A stretch of 64,000 nt of DNA, from the NCBI RefSeq assembly GCF_003672135.1, contig NC_039514.1, positions 8,173,787 to 8,237,786 of the forward strand, written 5' to 3'. The first letter of the stretch is position 1. Every line of letters starts with the position of its first letter. Origin of the DNA: Ooceraea biroi (lineage: Eukaryota > Arthropoda > Insecta > Hymenoptera > Formicidae). The notes beneath the pieces are model-generated. The model did no database searches, was not told the DNA's origin, and saw only the letters and a program-made list of their open reading frames with translations. The position numbers were made by a program, and so were the translations under genes. Below, one piece after another: positions 25,862 through 38,830 of this stretch.

Positions 25862-27318
25862 GTGAGTGAAATGTACACGTACTGTCCTTTTTACCATGTT
25901 TCTCGATCATGTATTTATTTGCAAACAGCTTGCTGTCTATCTCCCTTACAGGCAGCAAAAATATAGTCGAGTCGACATATTTCAAGCTATAATGTCTTTT
26001 TTTTCGCCATTAGTTGTTCGTGACAAATGTGTAAAAAGAGAAATTATAAAATACGTTTTACGGAGCTCGATCTGAGAAATTTTATTATTCACGTGTCAGA
26101 TGTTTGTAAGTGTATGTACGAGGATACGCGATGACGCACTGACTGAAACGCATGTAGCCAATTTGCGGTTCGTTCAGCGGAAAAAAATCTTGCGATAAAA
26201 ATTTTACGAGTCATTGACCTTTGCTGGCTGTCTTGACGAGACGCCGATGTAACGCGTCAGGCTCTCTCGCATTTGAGATTAACTTAGATTTACGATCACC
26301 GTGGGCTATGAGCCACAGCTGCGTCTACATTAATCCCGTCTCGACGAACTACGCGGCATCCGCTATCCGTGCCATCTGCATAACTGCGACCATCGTTATA
26401 TCGTTTAACGCACAATTACGGCAGCTGCCAATAATATCGACTTGCAAAATAAATTGTGACCTACGAATGGCATTAGCAAACGTCCATATCATTACCGGGG
26501 ACCGTACTCGTGTATGTGCGCGTGCATGATGAAAGAGAAATATGGAAGCGAGAAATGTATAATTACACGTTTTGCAGTTATCGTTACGCGATTACGGTAT
26601 ACTGCTGCTTCCTCGTTACTCGTTCATCGACGACGACTGATAATGAAAAATAAAATAATAATACGACATAAATACGAGACGAACGTTTCGACGACTCAAA
26701 TTCTTTGCTTCGTCACGATGTATTGATCACTACGGACCGTCTTTCAACTGTGTTTCAAACAAACGTCGAGCAATTTGACAGAAACATCTTCGTGCGTTCA
26801 CTGAAATCCGTAAAGACAATTCAGCGGCATTGGACGGAAAAATAGTGGAGTAATATGAGCGAATGGCGAGGCATTTCTCTTCCAAGTACCGAACCATGTA
26901 ACTCATTCGCGCTTATTGACGCCTGACAATCCAGGAGTACATTTGCTGCTGACGCAAATCGCCCGCTTCGACGCATTTTTAACGAAAACTATGCGACGCG
27001 TCGCGCAACAAGAAATCGAAAGAGAATCAACGTCGCGAGAATGAAAAGTCGGCGGATCTCGGCGTTGAAGCGTGCTACGCCTGTGTCGCATTGTAGACTC
27101 TCAGATCGATCAATGCCAGTAATCCTCGGGACACCGAGATTAGAAATGTTGATCCTCGTTACTTTTTCCCGACGACGTGCGCTTTACCGGTAACCGTCCG
27201 CAATCTTATCACGTACTGTCGGGAGAAAACGTTCATGGTCCGACCACGTAGCAACGTGATGATGCATAGTTCAGAAGCTTGTATATTTTTTATATCCGGC
27301 CGCTCCTTGTTCTTCCAG
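25862..27318 (+). other. Ddr intron 2 (1.46 kb)
   Basis: GTGAGT...TTCCAG intron. No repeat or other gene recognised. Confidence 0.75.
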
Positions 27319-27498
27319 AGGGTCTCGTCTCGTATTCCATGCCCCAAGGAATCAAGAGAGGCTCCGAGGTTGACCTCTCCGACAGGACGTACGACGGCCG
27401 CGAGGAAGGAGGTTACCTCTCCGGGGGACTTGGTCAACTTGTCGACGGGCAAAAGGGTCCCGACAACTTCAGATTGGACGTCAGCGGCAACGGAAAGG
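27319..27498 (+). CDS. Ddr: Ddr exon c: start of discoidin-like domain
   Basis: With the last base of exon b it reads EGLVSYSMPQGIKRG, then DLSDRTYDG, GGYLSGGLGQLVDGQKGPDN. This matches the vertebrate segment DGLVSYNAPAG...LNDSVYDG...GLGQLTDGVSGLDDF, which opens the DS-like domain after the discoidin domain. The acceptor is cttgttcttccag before 27319. The donor is AAAGG|GTAAGG after 27498, phase 1. The strong match across GLGQL.DG fixes the frame. Confidence 0.96.
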
Positions 27499-28894
27499 GT
27501 AAGGCACACGAGTGCTTCGTGCTGGAACGAGATTAGCGCCGGCGCTAGATCGTGTCTTAGATTAGCGTGATAGAGCCGTCTCCACGTTATTCCCCTACTC
27601 GCCAACCTCGCCCAGTTTCCTTATTCTATCGGTATCTCACGCTATCGTACTCGTTAATTTCTTTCTTCGAACTAAATAGCGGTCCGGAGGCTCCCCCGTA
27701 TCCCCCTTTGTAATTTCGTAATGCCCAAGAAGGCGCTGCACGCTCCTCCGAGCGATTACGCTCTTGCTCCAAACACTTTACTCTATCTTATCAGTGAGAA
27801 AACAGTGGAGCAAGTTATTCGTTGTTCGAACACGCGCGGGGTATTTCGATTAACGTCGAGACATTACGTACGATGCCGTTACGTAATACGTTTCGCGTAG
27901 TGGCACGTATAATATACGGGTACACTTGTAACGTACAACGAGAATCTCGCTAAAGAGTATCTCGGATTCTTCCGCTTTAAAATACGGACGTAATCGTATG
28001 ATTATTTAACGAATTTTCATTTGTTTTATCTTTTATGAATTTATCGTTTCACTTGGCTCATTGGGTACATTGGAAAAATACATGCTTTTCTCTGCCACAA
28101 TTTGCCCTTTGCAACGGATTCTTATAATCTCGTCTCTTTATACGATTCGATCAATGTGGACCAGCTTTCCTATATCCCGTTTAATAAAGTGACGACAATC
28201 GGAACAACATGGTCTGATGCAAATTATACTTGACCATCAGTGAATCTCACCCACGAAGTGAATGACCGTTAAAATTTAATTGCGAAGGATGTACGAAAAC
28301 GGTTTTACATTCAATTGAACAGATAGAATATACTATGGCGTCCATTTCTGAGATGCACATGCCAGAATGAAAATGAAATTTTCCATCGGTCGACTCTCTT
28401 TCTTTCTCTCTCTCTCTTTCTGAACGTGATGCGTACGATTGTGAGAAGGGTCAGTGGAAGCCGGAGAAACAGAGTCGACGAAAGAGCTTGGACTCTTCCG
28501 AAGCCGAACCGTGCTCCATCGTGCCGCTCGAATCTGTTCCAATTTACATTTATATTGAACCACGAGCTAACCTGCAACCGACCGCGGTTTACTCGCTTTC
28601 TGGATACATTTGTGTCTTTCTATTTACGCCATGGGACATTCTTGCCATCGTTGGTACACTCGCCGATACACCACCATCTCGCCGTATCTCGACCATCTTA
28701 AACTTTTAAACCCGGCACAACTGCGCGCGTCGACATTCCTCATCCCTGCATCCAAAATCATCGTAACTTTCTCCTATGATGATCTGCGCTGAACTACGTT
28801 AACGACATTTTCAATTTAATTGTAAATCATTTTAAGTGTTTGTAAAAACGATGTACAAGAATTATTCGTTACGAGTTAAGTCGTATATAAATAT

Positions 28895-29119
28895 ACTAGC
28901 TGGCGCTCGGTATATTTGGAAAATATAAAGCATAAAGAACGTATTTTTTTACGACGCGCACATTTTTAGAAGCTGCAAGACGATTGCACATAGCCTATGT
29001 TATTCAGGAAGATCTAAGCTATCCACCAGTGAAAGATTTTTTCAAATCGGTTTAGTAGTTTCTGAGATTACCCCGAACAATGGAACAAACTTTACCTCTT
29101 TATATATTAGTATAGATAT
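28895..29119 (+). mobile_element. Non-LTR (RTE-like) retrotransposon 3' tail
   Basis: The stretch from 'tagctggcgctcggt' through 'caaatcggtttagtagtttc' to 'ctttatatattagtatagat' is the characteristic 3' untranslated tail seen at truncated RTE-type LINE insertions in insects. No reverse transcriptase reading frame is attached, consistent with 5' truncation. Family recognition is from pattern memory. The boundaries are approximate. Confidence 0.6.
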
Positions 29120-30283
29120 AGATTAATATTTATTATTTTATTATTTTTCTCACGCTTTTGAAAAGTTTGTGAACAGACTTGTTGCACACTTGTCTTGTCT
29201 CTCGTTACAGACAATTTGTATACCGCGTGGCTTTTGTAGCTTACATCAATCTCAAATATACTCGTACAACCATATTTTTTCAACAAACTTTTGACTCGCT
29301 TAGTAAAGTATTGAACATCCGTAGGGGTTGGCAGGTCAAGTTGATCATTCATAGTTTCGATTTACGTGCACTGTATACGGTTCGAAAACGGTTTAAAGAG
29401 GAAAATCATCAACGGACAGAGCTGTAGATACGGTATACCCATCTAGGTGGTTATCTTACGATCCTCGTGAAGGTTCAGAATTGATGGTAGATAGCGACCG
29501 AAGGCGGCGACGACAGGAAACTGGAAACTATTTACTCGGGGGACGATATTAAGGGAGGAACGGGGTTGTATAAAAGCGGATAGGTCAGGGCGATATAACG
29601 CCACCGCGCGCGCGGATCCGGGTATATTGTTGAAAACGGAAGGGACGATATCGTGGTAGTTGTCGCACAGGAATCGCAAAATCGCGTATAGATACAGGTA
29701 CACAATGCAAGCCGCGCGATCGCAATTCTCGCAAGTTTTAATAAACTCTAAGGGTCTTATGTCGCTATTAAGAAACCCGCGATTCTCTTTCGGTGATGTC
29801 GAAATGCGATAGCAGTGATGCGATGGACTCGAGACTATAGGAGAGATCCCCGTTATTCTTTGCATCTCTCGGTGCCGTGCACTTCCCACTTTTCAAGGAT
29901 CTCGTTGAGAAGCAGAGATAAAGGTACGAGGAATTTATAACGCGGAGAATGAATCTCTCTACGCGCGCGCGGTACACCCTCAGAAAGGATTTCTGATAAC
30001 AAGACGAAAAATATTCTTGACTAATTTAATCGTATTACAAGTATAAAAAATATGAAAATAAAACAATTTTTAATTTAAATCAGTAATTTCGATTCTTCTC
30101 TCTCGAATTAAATAAGATTGTCTTACTGTCTTGAGACAAGAGTAACATATACAAATTTATGCTTATATATTCTTGTATGTAGAATAATTTGATATTAGCG
30201 CCACTTTATAGTAGGCTTTGTCGATGTCGACGCGTCATTTTCTCACAGTCGCTCGTCGACTCGGCGCCGTCCTTTATTCGGAT

Positions 30284-30789
30284 AAAACGGCCAATATTTA
30301 TGCGTTGCAATCGAAAATCGGGAAAGTGTTTCTGTTATTTACAATGAATAAGTGCAATGTAAGTAAGTATATACAATATACTTACTTGAGAAATAAGATT
30401 CGAGATAAGACATTTCCATATCTTTTGCACCTATTCATTGTAAATAACAGAAACACTTTCCCGATTTTTGATTGCAACACATAAATATTGGCCGTTTTGT
30501 GCAGATTCTACAAATTCTCTTACAAGAATAGAATAAGATGTCTTTTTAGATCTCACAATATTCTGAAATCAAGAATATTTTGAACTTGCTAGAAATTTGT
30601 ATCTAAATCCTTCTGAGAAAATTAATGAGATAGCACCAAGATTATTTAAATCTAGATTTTCGAATTTTCTATTGAAGATTAAAATATGCTTCTTTTCAAT
30701 AATAAATATGATTGTCGCTATAGCGATCTTATTTTATGATAGATTAAAGAGTAATAGCATTAAGTCCAGAAATCTTTTCTGTGGGTGTA
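30284..30789 (+). mobile_element. Hairpin-ended repeat element, copy A
   Basis: It begins with a long hairpin (30284-30498) whose arms read aaaacggccaatatttatg inwards and pair for about 75 bp. The arms are interrupted by a second small palindrome, aagtatatacaatatactt. About 290 bp of unique sequence follows to a terminal palindromic motif, ccagaaatcttttctgtgg. The whole unit recurs inverted at 63545-64000. It contains a short Ile/Phe/Lys-rich frame conserved between the copies, but nothing resembling a transposase. Confidence 0.72.
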
Positions 30790-31816
30790 CCGGAGCGTAC
30801 GAACTGTATTTCGTAACATGTAGAGAAATATGAATACGACGAATAAGTATAACATATGCAAATTGTTAGTTGCAAATGCATCGTGACGTCTCTCTTGACG
30901 AAACAAATTCGTTCAAGACAAAGGCAAAGGAATTTGAAGGAACGGATTCAGCGTTATGACGTTAATGAAAAGTTCAATGTTGGAAAACTTCACACTAGTA
31001 GCGAATAAATGATTTCAGTTATTGCTATGGTACATTCCTGTTTCCCAATAATAACGCAAACTGCTCGAATAGCATGGCTTTTTATAGTGTTTTGTTATTA
31101 AATCCGGTAAGTTGGCGCGCGATGGATGACGAACAGCGATAGCCCGCGTTTCTCTGCGGATGTTGAAATAGAAACGCTGCAACGCGGCGGAGTTAGGGAT
31201 TTCGAAACCAATGTTGAAAGTAACAGGAGCATTTCTGAGAAACGCATAACACGCTATGCCGGCCAGGCTTTAGGGTTATTGCAGTCCATTTTCAATCCGC
31301 ATATTCCCGCGGGACACGTGTGTTTCCACATGCACTCATATAGTGGGGTCTAATGGCGAGACTCGTGCAATAACCCGCCCCGCTGCTGCTCCATAGCTCG
31401 AAACTCTTCCGTATCGCGTACTACGCTTCTCGCGCTGCTATATACCAAGTGGAACATTTCCGGGAGAAATGAAGCGAGAGGAACAGAAAGCACGAAAACA
31501 AACTCGAAACGTAATTAACGTTTCTAGAGAGAAAGCATACGAGTCCCATGCGGAAGCTCAACTTGCGAATCTGAAACGGGTAATTTAAATTCTATTACTA
31601 AAACACTTGCGCGCGATTTCTGGCAGTTGTGCGGGAGAAAACATCTTTAAAAATTGCGACGATCGTACGTGAGAATTACGTGCCTACATTTTGGCTTAAA
31701 ATGGTAAAAAGGAGTACAAGATACGATATTCCGCGATACTCCTCCACGATTTTCGATCGAAATACGAGACTCTTTCTTTCTAATAGTATCCCACTGAATA
31801 TCGAAGATTTTACCCT

Positions 31817-31849
31817 GGATTTTACATTGCGAAGAAAAATGTAAAATCC
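31817..31849. repeat. Perfect 12-bp hairpin
   Basis: ggattttacatt and aatgtaaaatcc are perfect inverse complements separated by 9 bases. It is too short for a typical pre-miRNA and its function is unknown. Confidence 0.6.
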
Positions 31850-32646
31850 TTCTCTCTCTCTGGGATTTAAATGACAACGAGCCATCATTTCTAGACATTC
31901 TCTTACTAATATCTCCTCGTAATCCACGCTGATGACGCAATATGCATATAATAAATATCTACCTGTGCGAGTGATGGTGTTGGACACATTTACGTTTTTG
32001 ACACACGTTTTCCGTTTACCTAAATAAATCCAAATAAATTCGATGTCACGCAAACATTTCCCACTATTCACGTTAGAGATTTGATTGTCTTGTTTATATA
32101 GGTTTATATGTAGAGGTGCGTGCACCGCACCTATAAATGGTCTGCCGCGTCGCACAGCCCGCAGCGCGTGAACCCCCGTTTTTAATTTAAAACGATCGGA
32201 TCGAAATCTTTTTACGTGACATGTTTACGTTGCAATTTTCATTAAATGCGTTCTCCATGCGCAAAGGATAAATTTCAAATAACGCATGCAAACCTTTAAT
32301 TACTGTCAAATATTGATAAACTATTGATAAACTATAACGAAATTTAACATAATGTAAAAATTGTCCCCAGTTTTACTTTTAAGTCAACCTTCCGCTTCGC
32401 TCCCAATCAATTTTTTGTCAAAGAAAGATCAACTCGAAATTAATTAAAGCCGCAATTATCCGCAATTTTTTTATTATTGTATTAATTTCACGATATGCTT
32501 GAGAAGCTCTATAAGCTTGAATTAAATGATGAATACATTAAAGATTTCGTTATGCGTAGCGCGCCGACAGCGATTTCTCCACCTTTTTCTCAGGTTTCTC
32601 TGGACCTGAGCAATACACTCTGTAACGGGTAATCCGTTTGTTCAAG

Positions 32647-32786
32647 GATACGAATGGGTCGGCTGGCGGAACGACACACCCAACATGCTTGGACGTCCGG
32701 TGGAAATAACTTTCGAGTTCGACTACTCGAGGAACTTCACTGCCATACACCTACACATGAACAATTACTTCACGAAGGATGTGCAG
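32647..32786 (+). CDS. Ddr: Ddr exon d: discoidin-like domain, middle
   Basis: Forty-six codons: GYEWVGWRNDTPNMLGRPVE, then ITFEFDYSRNFTAIHLHMNN and YFTKDVQ. The vertebrate equivalent is GYDYVGWRNES...[24 protein letters not shown]. NDT and NFT are N-glycosylation sequons. The acceptor is gtttgttcaag before 32647, which completes GGA (Gly) with the last G of exon c. An upstream AG at 32593 reads into a stop and was rejected. The donor is CAG|GTATCG after 32786, phase 0. Confidence 0.94.
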
Positions 32787-33195
32787 GTATCGCCTTTCGC
32801 GCCGTTACCAGTATTATTTCGGGAATTACGAGCTCGGAGAACTATCGTAAATTTCACGATCACACATTTGGCTGCACGCCTCCACCGTTTCTAAACGGTT
32901 TTAAAAACATTTCCCCTCGATTTACCGCTCGCGTAGCTCTGCCGTCTGTTCTCGAGCTTAGCGTTTCCGCCGATGGCAAAGTATCGATGCCGCGCTCGAG
33001 CATAGTCCTTCCATGCATCGTGTTACAATAATTCATATATTGTTATACAATACATGAATATTCGTCTTACGATACTCCTGGACGAGGAAGCGACTGGACC
33101 ACACTCGTGGATGGATCATGTTCCATAGTGTCATCCAATCGCTTCGTTACGAGACCCGCATACAATCTCACGTATCTCTTTTTCTATTCTCGCAG
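32787..33195 (+). other. Ddr intron 4 (409 bp)
   Basis: Shortest intron in the chain, GTATCG...TCGCAG. Nothing else recognised. Confidence 0.85.
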
Positions 33196-33403
33196 GTCTT
33201 CTCGTACGCCAAGGTCTACCTCGGCACAGGTGGAAATCAGTTCACCGGCGAACCTGTCCATTTCTCTTATATACCTGATCAGGTGCTCGAACAGGCGCGC
33301 GAGGTCACCATAAAGCTGCACTCGCGCGCCGGCCGCTTCCTAAAGTTGCAACTTTACTTCGCGGCGCGGTGGATCATGCTCAGCGAGGTAATCTTCGAAT
33401 CAG
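33196..33403 (+). CDS. Ddr: Ddr exon e: end of discoidin-like domain
   Basis: Sixty-nine codons starting VFSYAKVYLGTGGNQFTGEP and including REVTIKLHSRAGRFLKLQLY then FAARWIMLSEVIFES. The last block aligns with vertebrate ARFVTVPLHHR...KCQYHFADTWMMFSEITF, the final strands of the DS-like domain. The acceptor is ttctattctcgcag before 33196, phase 0. The donor is TCAG|GTAAGA after 33403, phase 1. Open frame continues past the donor into the intron without homology. Confidence 0.95.
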
Positions 33404-34252
33404 GTAAGAGAAAAATCGATTCTCCTCCTCCCTTTCCTTTTCTCTTCTTTCCTGCCTTTCGCGTCGTACCATGCCACACACAATCGAGATTTATCTTCCG
33501 ATATTACTTTCACGGTAACACTCGCACGGTAGCACGTTTCTCGCGTCGCATCGAGAGACGCCCGAGAGTAATGGTAAAGTTAAGCCTCCATCCGGGGTTG
33601 AGTCTTTCGGGTAAGAGAGAGCTCTCTCGCCGGGATTTTATAACCGCGTTTTTAGTTAAACGGAAAATCAGAATAGGCGGTCCAGAAAATTGAAACAGAA
33701 CAGTCTCAGAGCATTCTTCTGTGATCGCGCGATCCGGCACAATTTCCAATTTTAAGCGACGCACTCCCATTCAACGAAGAAGACACGAACGCGATTGTCA
33801 CGTTTACGCGCACAACCTACCGTATTTGTCGGGCAATAGTATTGTATTCCGAACGGAAGACGGCGTGAAGCATTTAAAGTTTCCGTTACCCGAAATCGTT
33901 CAGTTCTACGTTGCTTTTCGTTCGACTTTGGGGCAGAAAACAAAAAGCAAGAGTATCCGCGGCACGTTGTGCGAATGAGAGCACGTGGTCGCGAAACGGA
34001 AACGAAACTTAGTTATCGTTCGAGCACACACTCTCAAAAAGTTTTGTCTCGAGAAGCCGGAACGTTGCACCAGACGAACCAAGCTATCGTTAATCATTCT
34101 CTCAGTATTCTCCTCTTTTACGACAAACAACTTTTACTACTAAAATTCTTTGGTAACTGATTTGTATCACCTACATGTGAGCGCAAATTGCATGACTTAA
34201 AACTTTACTTTCTTTTCCTTTTTTTTATCACACCGTAGGCATATTTTTTATA

Positions 34253-35025
34253 CAGGGTGTCCCGGGTTTTAACCGACAAACTGCGGGAGCATATTCTACT
34301 AGTGGAAATAAGAAAAACTTCTTATATCGAGTTTGCTTAGAAATGCTTTATTACAAAGTTATAAACCAATATTGAAAAGAAATATGAGATAAGTAACAAC
34401 GGAACATAGTGTAGAATTTGGAAGGTCGAAGATGTTTATGTTACGTGTATTCACATGTATTCATGTTCGCTATGTTGAAACGATTCAGTATGATTGTTAC
34501 TTTCACAACAGTAGCCGTTAGATTTCAATCGTCGTGTCAACTAGCAATTACTAGCAATTACACTATCAGAATGCCAAAAGTGTTTTCAAATGAGGAATAC
34601 ACCGATATTCATTTCGTGTACGGATTCTGTGACGGAAATGCACGAGCTGCCGTACGAGAGTATCAACGTAGATTTCCTAACAGGAGAGTACCAGATAGAT
34701 TTAAAGCAACGAATTACTAATTCAGTTACTGAGATGCAACAAAATTTTCAGGAATGTCGTACCGTAACAAATTCTGTACTACGTCGATGTCTAGCTTGTA
34801 TCGATGTGCAAGGACAACATTTTGAAATGCGTCACTAAATCATTGCGTAGATAATTTTTATTTTTGTGAAAAAATCCGTTGTTACTTATCTCATGTTTCT
34901 TTTCAATATTGGTTTATAACTTTGTAATAAAGCATTTCTAAGCAAACTCGATATAAGAATTTTTTCTTATTTCCACTAGTAGAATATGCTCCCGCAGTTT
35001 GTCGGTTAAAACCCGGGACACCCTG
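34253..35025 (+). mobile_element. Non-autonomous Tc1/mariner-like element, copy 2
   Basis: Same ends (cagggtgtcccgggttttaa and its inverse) with TA on both sides. It is 773 bp long. It differs from copy 1 mainly by a 12-bp tandem repetition, ctagcaattacta-type, near 34547-34562, plus scattered substitutions. Same orientation as copy 1. Confidence 0.86.
34571..34838 (+). pseudogene. Transposase remnant, copy 2
   Basis: Same fusion of an N-terminal DUF4817-type HTH (MPKVFSNEEYTDIHF...) with a C-terminal tail in the +1 frame (...CIDVQGQHFEMRH). The HTH frame ends at 34718-34720 and the tail ends at 34838. The catalytic core is absent, exactly as in copy 1. Confidence 0.75.
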
Positions 35026-36660
35026 TATAAATAAATGTGACAATGTCGTCTCATCAAGACAGAAATTTCTGTGTTACGTCTTCCAGAATAAAATCTTTTC
35101 TCTGCAAACTCGCAAAGGACAATGGTGCACTGACCGTTAATTGTTTTCAGTTTGTGACATTTTTCTAGGTTCCTGTTCTAGAAACGATGGCTTTGCTCGG
35201 ATAGAAGATGACTCGAATCTTGCCATATAGATTGCGTAATTCATACGCGGAAAATAGTACAGGACAGAAAAATACCGCACTATTCGTAACAATGTGACCG
35301 GGACATTCTCTGAAATTTGATGAAACGATTGTAAACTAACAGTTGTGTAGTTATCGTGGTTGCACTATGGTTTAAAGTTTAAAAGCGAAAACTTTCCCCT
35401 GTTCCGCGATCTTTGTAACAAAACGATGTGAAAAACGCTTGCAAACATTTCCTAGTAATGGTTTTTAAGAGCGGTTTTGCATCATAGTAATGCAGTCATC
35501 ATGCAAGTTGGCACAATTGTAACAATCGACAATCTCGTACAATTGCAAACTGACATCGTCTTTCAACTGCATCAAGTTTCAAGAGAGAAAGGCCGAGTCC
35601 GCGCAGTTCCAAGATGACAGTGGCAAAACGCAACTGTTACGGCAGCTTACCCAATGACTGTTTATCTGACAACGACGGTACCGCATTATCGATCACCGAT
35701 ATTTCTTTTAATCCGTCTCAAACGATCCGAGACGGAACTTGCTGGTTGCCGGTCCAGGCTGCCGGCAACGCAAGCTTTCGAAAGTTCCATACCGCTTCGT
35801 TGCACCGAGTCAGCCGCGGGAGTGGGTACGTCGTTAATCATTCGACGTACTCCGGTGCGCTCCCCTCGACTGCGAGCGATAAGTTGGACCGACCGGTCCA
35901 GAGGCAACACGGGCGACCAATGTTCCTCGTCACCTGTATACCACATAACTCGTATTCACATCGATGCGAACGCTTCGTTGAGCCGCGTCATCGATAGGAA
36001 AATATATCGTCTCTTTTTCCCTCCACCTCTTCCCCGGCACTGGCACCGAGTTTTCCAGCGAACGAACCGAACCGCGCGGACGAACGCCACGTACCCCGGC
36101 AAAAGCTACGAGGGCAATTTCGTCCGACTTCGATTAATTCTCCTTTTTATGAATTGCGCGTACGAACCGCGTCTAACTGCCCGAAAATTGAAATATTTTT
36201 TTGGTGTCCATTAGTCGATAAACTGCCGCGGCGCTAATTTTCAGTTTGCCTAACGAGAAATTCCAGCTGCGTGTGACACGAATTAAATTCTGGTCGCAAT
36301 GTCTGTTCTTTTTCGTCGAACGGTCGATATCGTAGTAGAAAACTACCCCGAATACAAATGAAGTTCTTCGCGTCTATACCGTGGCCGCGAAGAGTGTTTG
36401 CACGACTGGATCGAGTTGACGCTGCGCGTTCCTTTGCGTTTTTTCCGCATTTCAGCCAAAAGCCAAACTCACTTTTAATAACTATCTCCGTCAAGTTTCA
36501 TTGACCATTCACATTGAGTTTGTTTTTTTTTATTGGCTTGACAGCTGCAACGGCACGTTTCTCGTTGTGCAAACGTATAACCGAAACACTTTTTGCGAAT
36601 ATTTGATAAACTTGACAGGATTGCGTAAATTTCATTGGCTTTAATCCTGTGAATGCACAG

Positions 36661-36816
36661 TTATCTCCGAATGGAATAATACTGAGGACGAGGAGGCGAA
36701 GAACAAGAGTACCATTGTACTGGCGACCGGCAGCCCCTATCAGACTAACGAGGGTCCACTGCAGAGGGACGAAGTGAAGGCTACTTTTAATAAGGACGAC
36801 AGCAAAGATAACGCTT
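36661..36816 (+). CDS. Ddr: Ddr exon f: extracellular juxtamembrane region
   Basis: About 52 codons: VISEWNNTEDEEAKNKSTIV, LATGSPYQTNEGPLQRDEVK, ATFNKDDSKDNA. It is acidic and low in hydrophobics, as expected for the stalk between the DS-like domain and the membrane, which is poorly conserved in the family. NNT and NKS are N-glycosylation sequons. The acceptor is gaatgcacag before 36661, and the first two bases complete GTT. The donor is GCTT|GTAAGT after 36816, phase 1. Support rests on splice sites and phase more than on homology. Confidence 0.82.
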
Positions 36817-38830
36817 GTAAGTCCGATTTTTTCGTTACTATTTTGGTAAGATGCATTCATGATTTCCCGCGTGATTGACATTCGTCGTATCGTGATATTA
36901 TCTTCTCACTGTTCTTTCCAACAACGAGCTCGATACATCATCGGCGAGAAAGATTATTGTATACTCGATGATAACCAGACATCTGCTAACATAAAAGATA
37001 TTATTTCGAGCATTTTACATGGCACTAAACCGTACGTTAATCAATAGAAGACGATCATTGGCAACTTTTTCCGTCTTCATAACGGCAAATAAGAGTCACG
37101 CAATTAATCTGATTAACTCCTCAACTTTCTTTTTATTCGATTGGGAGACGTTGAAGCGTACCGAGACACCGTTACAAAAGGACAAGAAAAGGGTCCGGTA
37201 ACGAAACTTTTCATGTCGATTGATTACACTCTGAATGTTCTCAAAGACAGGATCGATACAAACGTACTAATTTGCATCTCTTTCTACTGGCGCGCCGTGG
37301 CTTACACTGTTTAGCGCAAGATTTTTCAATTACGTAACGACAATCTCGAAATTGCTGAAATTTTTTTATGACCATTAACAGTTCTAAGCTTGCGTGCCTG
37401 TTCGAAGTATATCTGTGTACAACTACTTGACTACTATTCGCGTGTTCACTCAACACGCTGAGGAAAAAATGCAAGAAAGCGAGACGAGGCATTTATGTTT
37501 TCTCGCTTGAAGTGCGACGTGCCTAATGCTCGTTACATGCTATCCCGTACAGAAAGGTACCAATGTACACCAACGATAATAATCTGTGAATACATGGAGC
37601 AAAAATAGGACTTGAGATATCGGAAAAAATAACGCTTCCTCGTTTAAAAAAGCACTTGGCTCTCTGCGTTATTATGCAATATCATGTTAAGGAGTAATCC
37701 ACAAAACTTCCAAATAAAAGTCTTTTTTATAAGAAAACAAGGAAAGAAATTTCTGTTTTTCTCATGTTTCTTCGTATTATCGATAACTGTACTATTATTC
37801 TTCTATTATAATAAAAGTCATGACAGTTTGTTATCATAGTTTGTTTCATCTGTTTATTGATTTATAAAATATCCAAGTGATCACTCTCCCGCCGATCGAT
37901 TACGAAAGCCATCAGGGGATTATTATTTTTGTTCATCGAGGCACTGATCACCCATGAGCCAGTTTACGAGAGCTTCGTGATAAACGCAATCATTATTATC
38001 GCTCCATCGTACATTATGCGAGGTTACTTCGGCGGTATTATCCACGGTGATAGGTCGTGCTGCTTGATGCATCAAGCGTCATGAGCGAGTGAATTCACTA
38101 TCGCGTATACACACACGGATCAGCTGTCTGTCGCGACGCCGAGGTATTATTAATGGAAAATTCGTTTGTTTTCAGTACAGCTATGCGGTTGTTATCTATG
38201 TTCTATTGCTTTATTCGAAGCGCAGTCAACCGTCAAGATCACTCGAGAGTTTTGTCACTCGTAACAACGCAGATTGAAACTAATTATTTTCAATAAAACA
38301 CAATTTTTTCATTTAGAAACAATGTTTTTCAACATCGGAAATAGATTAGTTTGTCGGTACTTAAAAAAAAGTGTTAATTTAATAAATAATTTTTCGCAAA
38401 AATTTTCATAAAAAGAGAGTGGAAAAAATCAAAGTATAAAGAGAAATGAGATTTTTTCAAGATTCTAAACATTAAATACGGTTAATTCGTATTTATTTAA
38501 TCGCGACTAAGGAAAATAAAAGGTAAGATTGTATGAAATAATGCCCTCCTCTCATACTACTCGTTACTTGCTCACACATCCTAAAAAGCAATTCTAGGCG
38601 CTACGATGCGCGATGCCTGATTAATTAATGTAAATTGCCTCTGGAGCGCGATGTAAGCCAGTGACAATGTGCAAGATCACTGAGCTTGCGGTGTAACCGT
38701 TAATCGTTGAGCTAATCGATTCCCTCCGTATCCCCGAACATGACGGGTGCATCTGTTTACTATATATACTCGATCGCGCCTATATATAGACTATGTGCAC
38801 ACATTCTGTAAGCGTATATCCGGTTCTCAG
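36817..38830 (+). other. Ddr intron 6 (2.0 kb)
   Basis: GTAAGT...TTCTCAG intron. No repeat or other gene recognised. Confidence 0.7.

Larger units (their letters stand above)
27499..32646 (+). other. Ddr intron 3 (5.1 kb)
   Basis: Contains a non-LTR retrotransposon tail (about 28895-29119), a hairpin-ended repeat (30284-30789) and a perfect 12-bp-stem hairpin (31817-31849). No additional exon was recognised. Confidence 0.65.
33404..36660 (+). other. Ddr intron 5 (3.3 kb)
   Basis: Contains the second copy of the transposase-remnant element (34253-35025). The long frame 35654-36214 has no domain and overlaps equally open frames, so it is not called. Confidence 0.65.

Noticed and set aside
32593..32646. 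Earlier acceptor for Ddr exon d after ttttctcag
   Set aside because: The frame set by exon c meets a TAA at 32622-32624, while the AG before 32647 restores GYEWVGW in frame.
33118..33693. 191-codon + strand frame as a single-exon gene
   Set aside because: Only 33196-33403 is coding. It is Ddr exon e, and the rest is intron read through by chance.
35654..36214. 186-codon + strand frame
   Set aside because: No domain, and frames on both strands are open over the same stretch because of GC-rich composition. It lies in Ddr intron 5.
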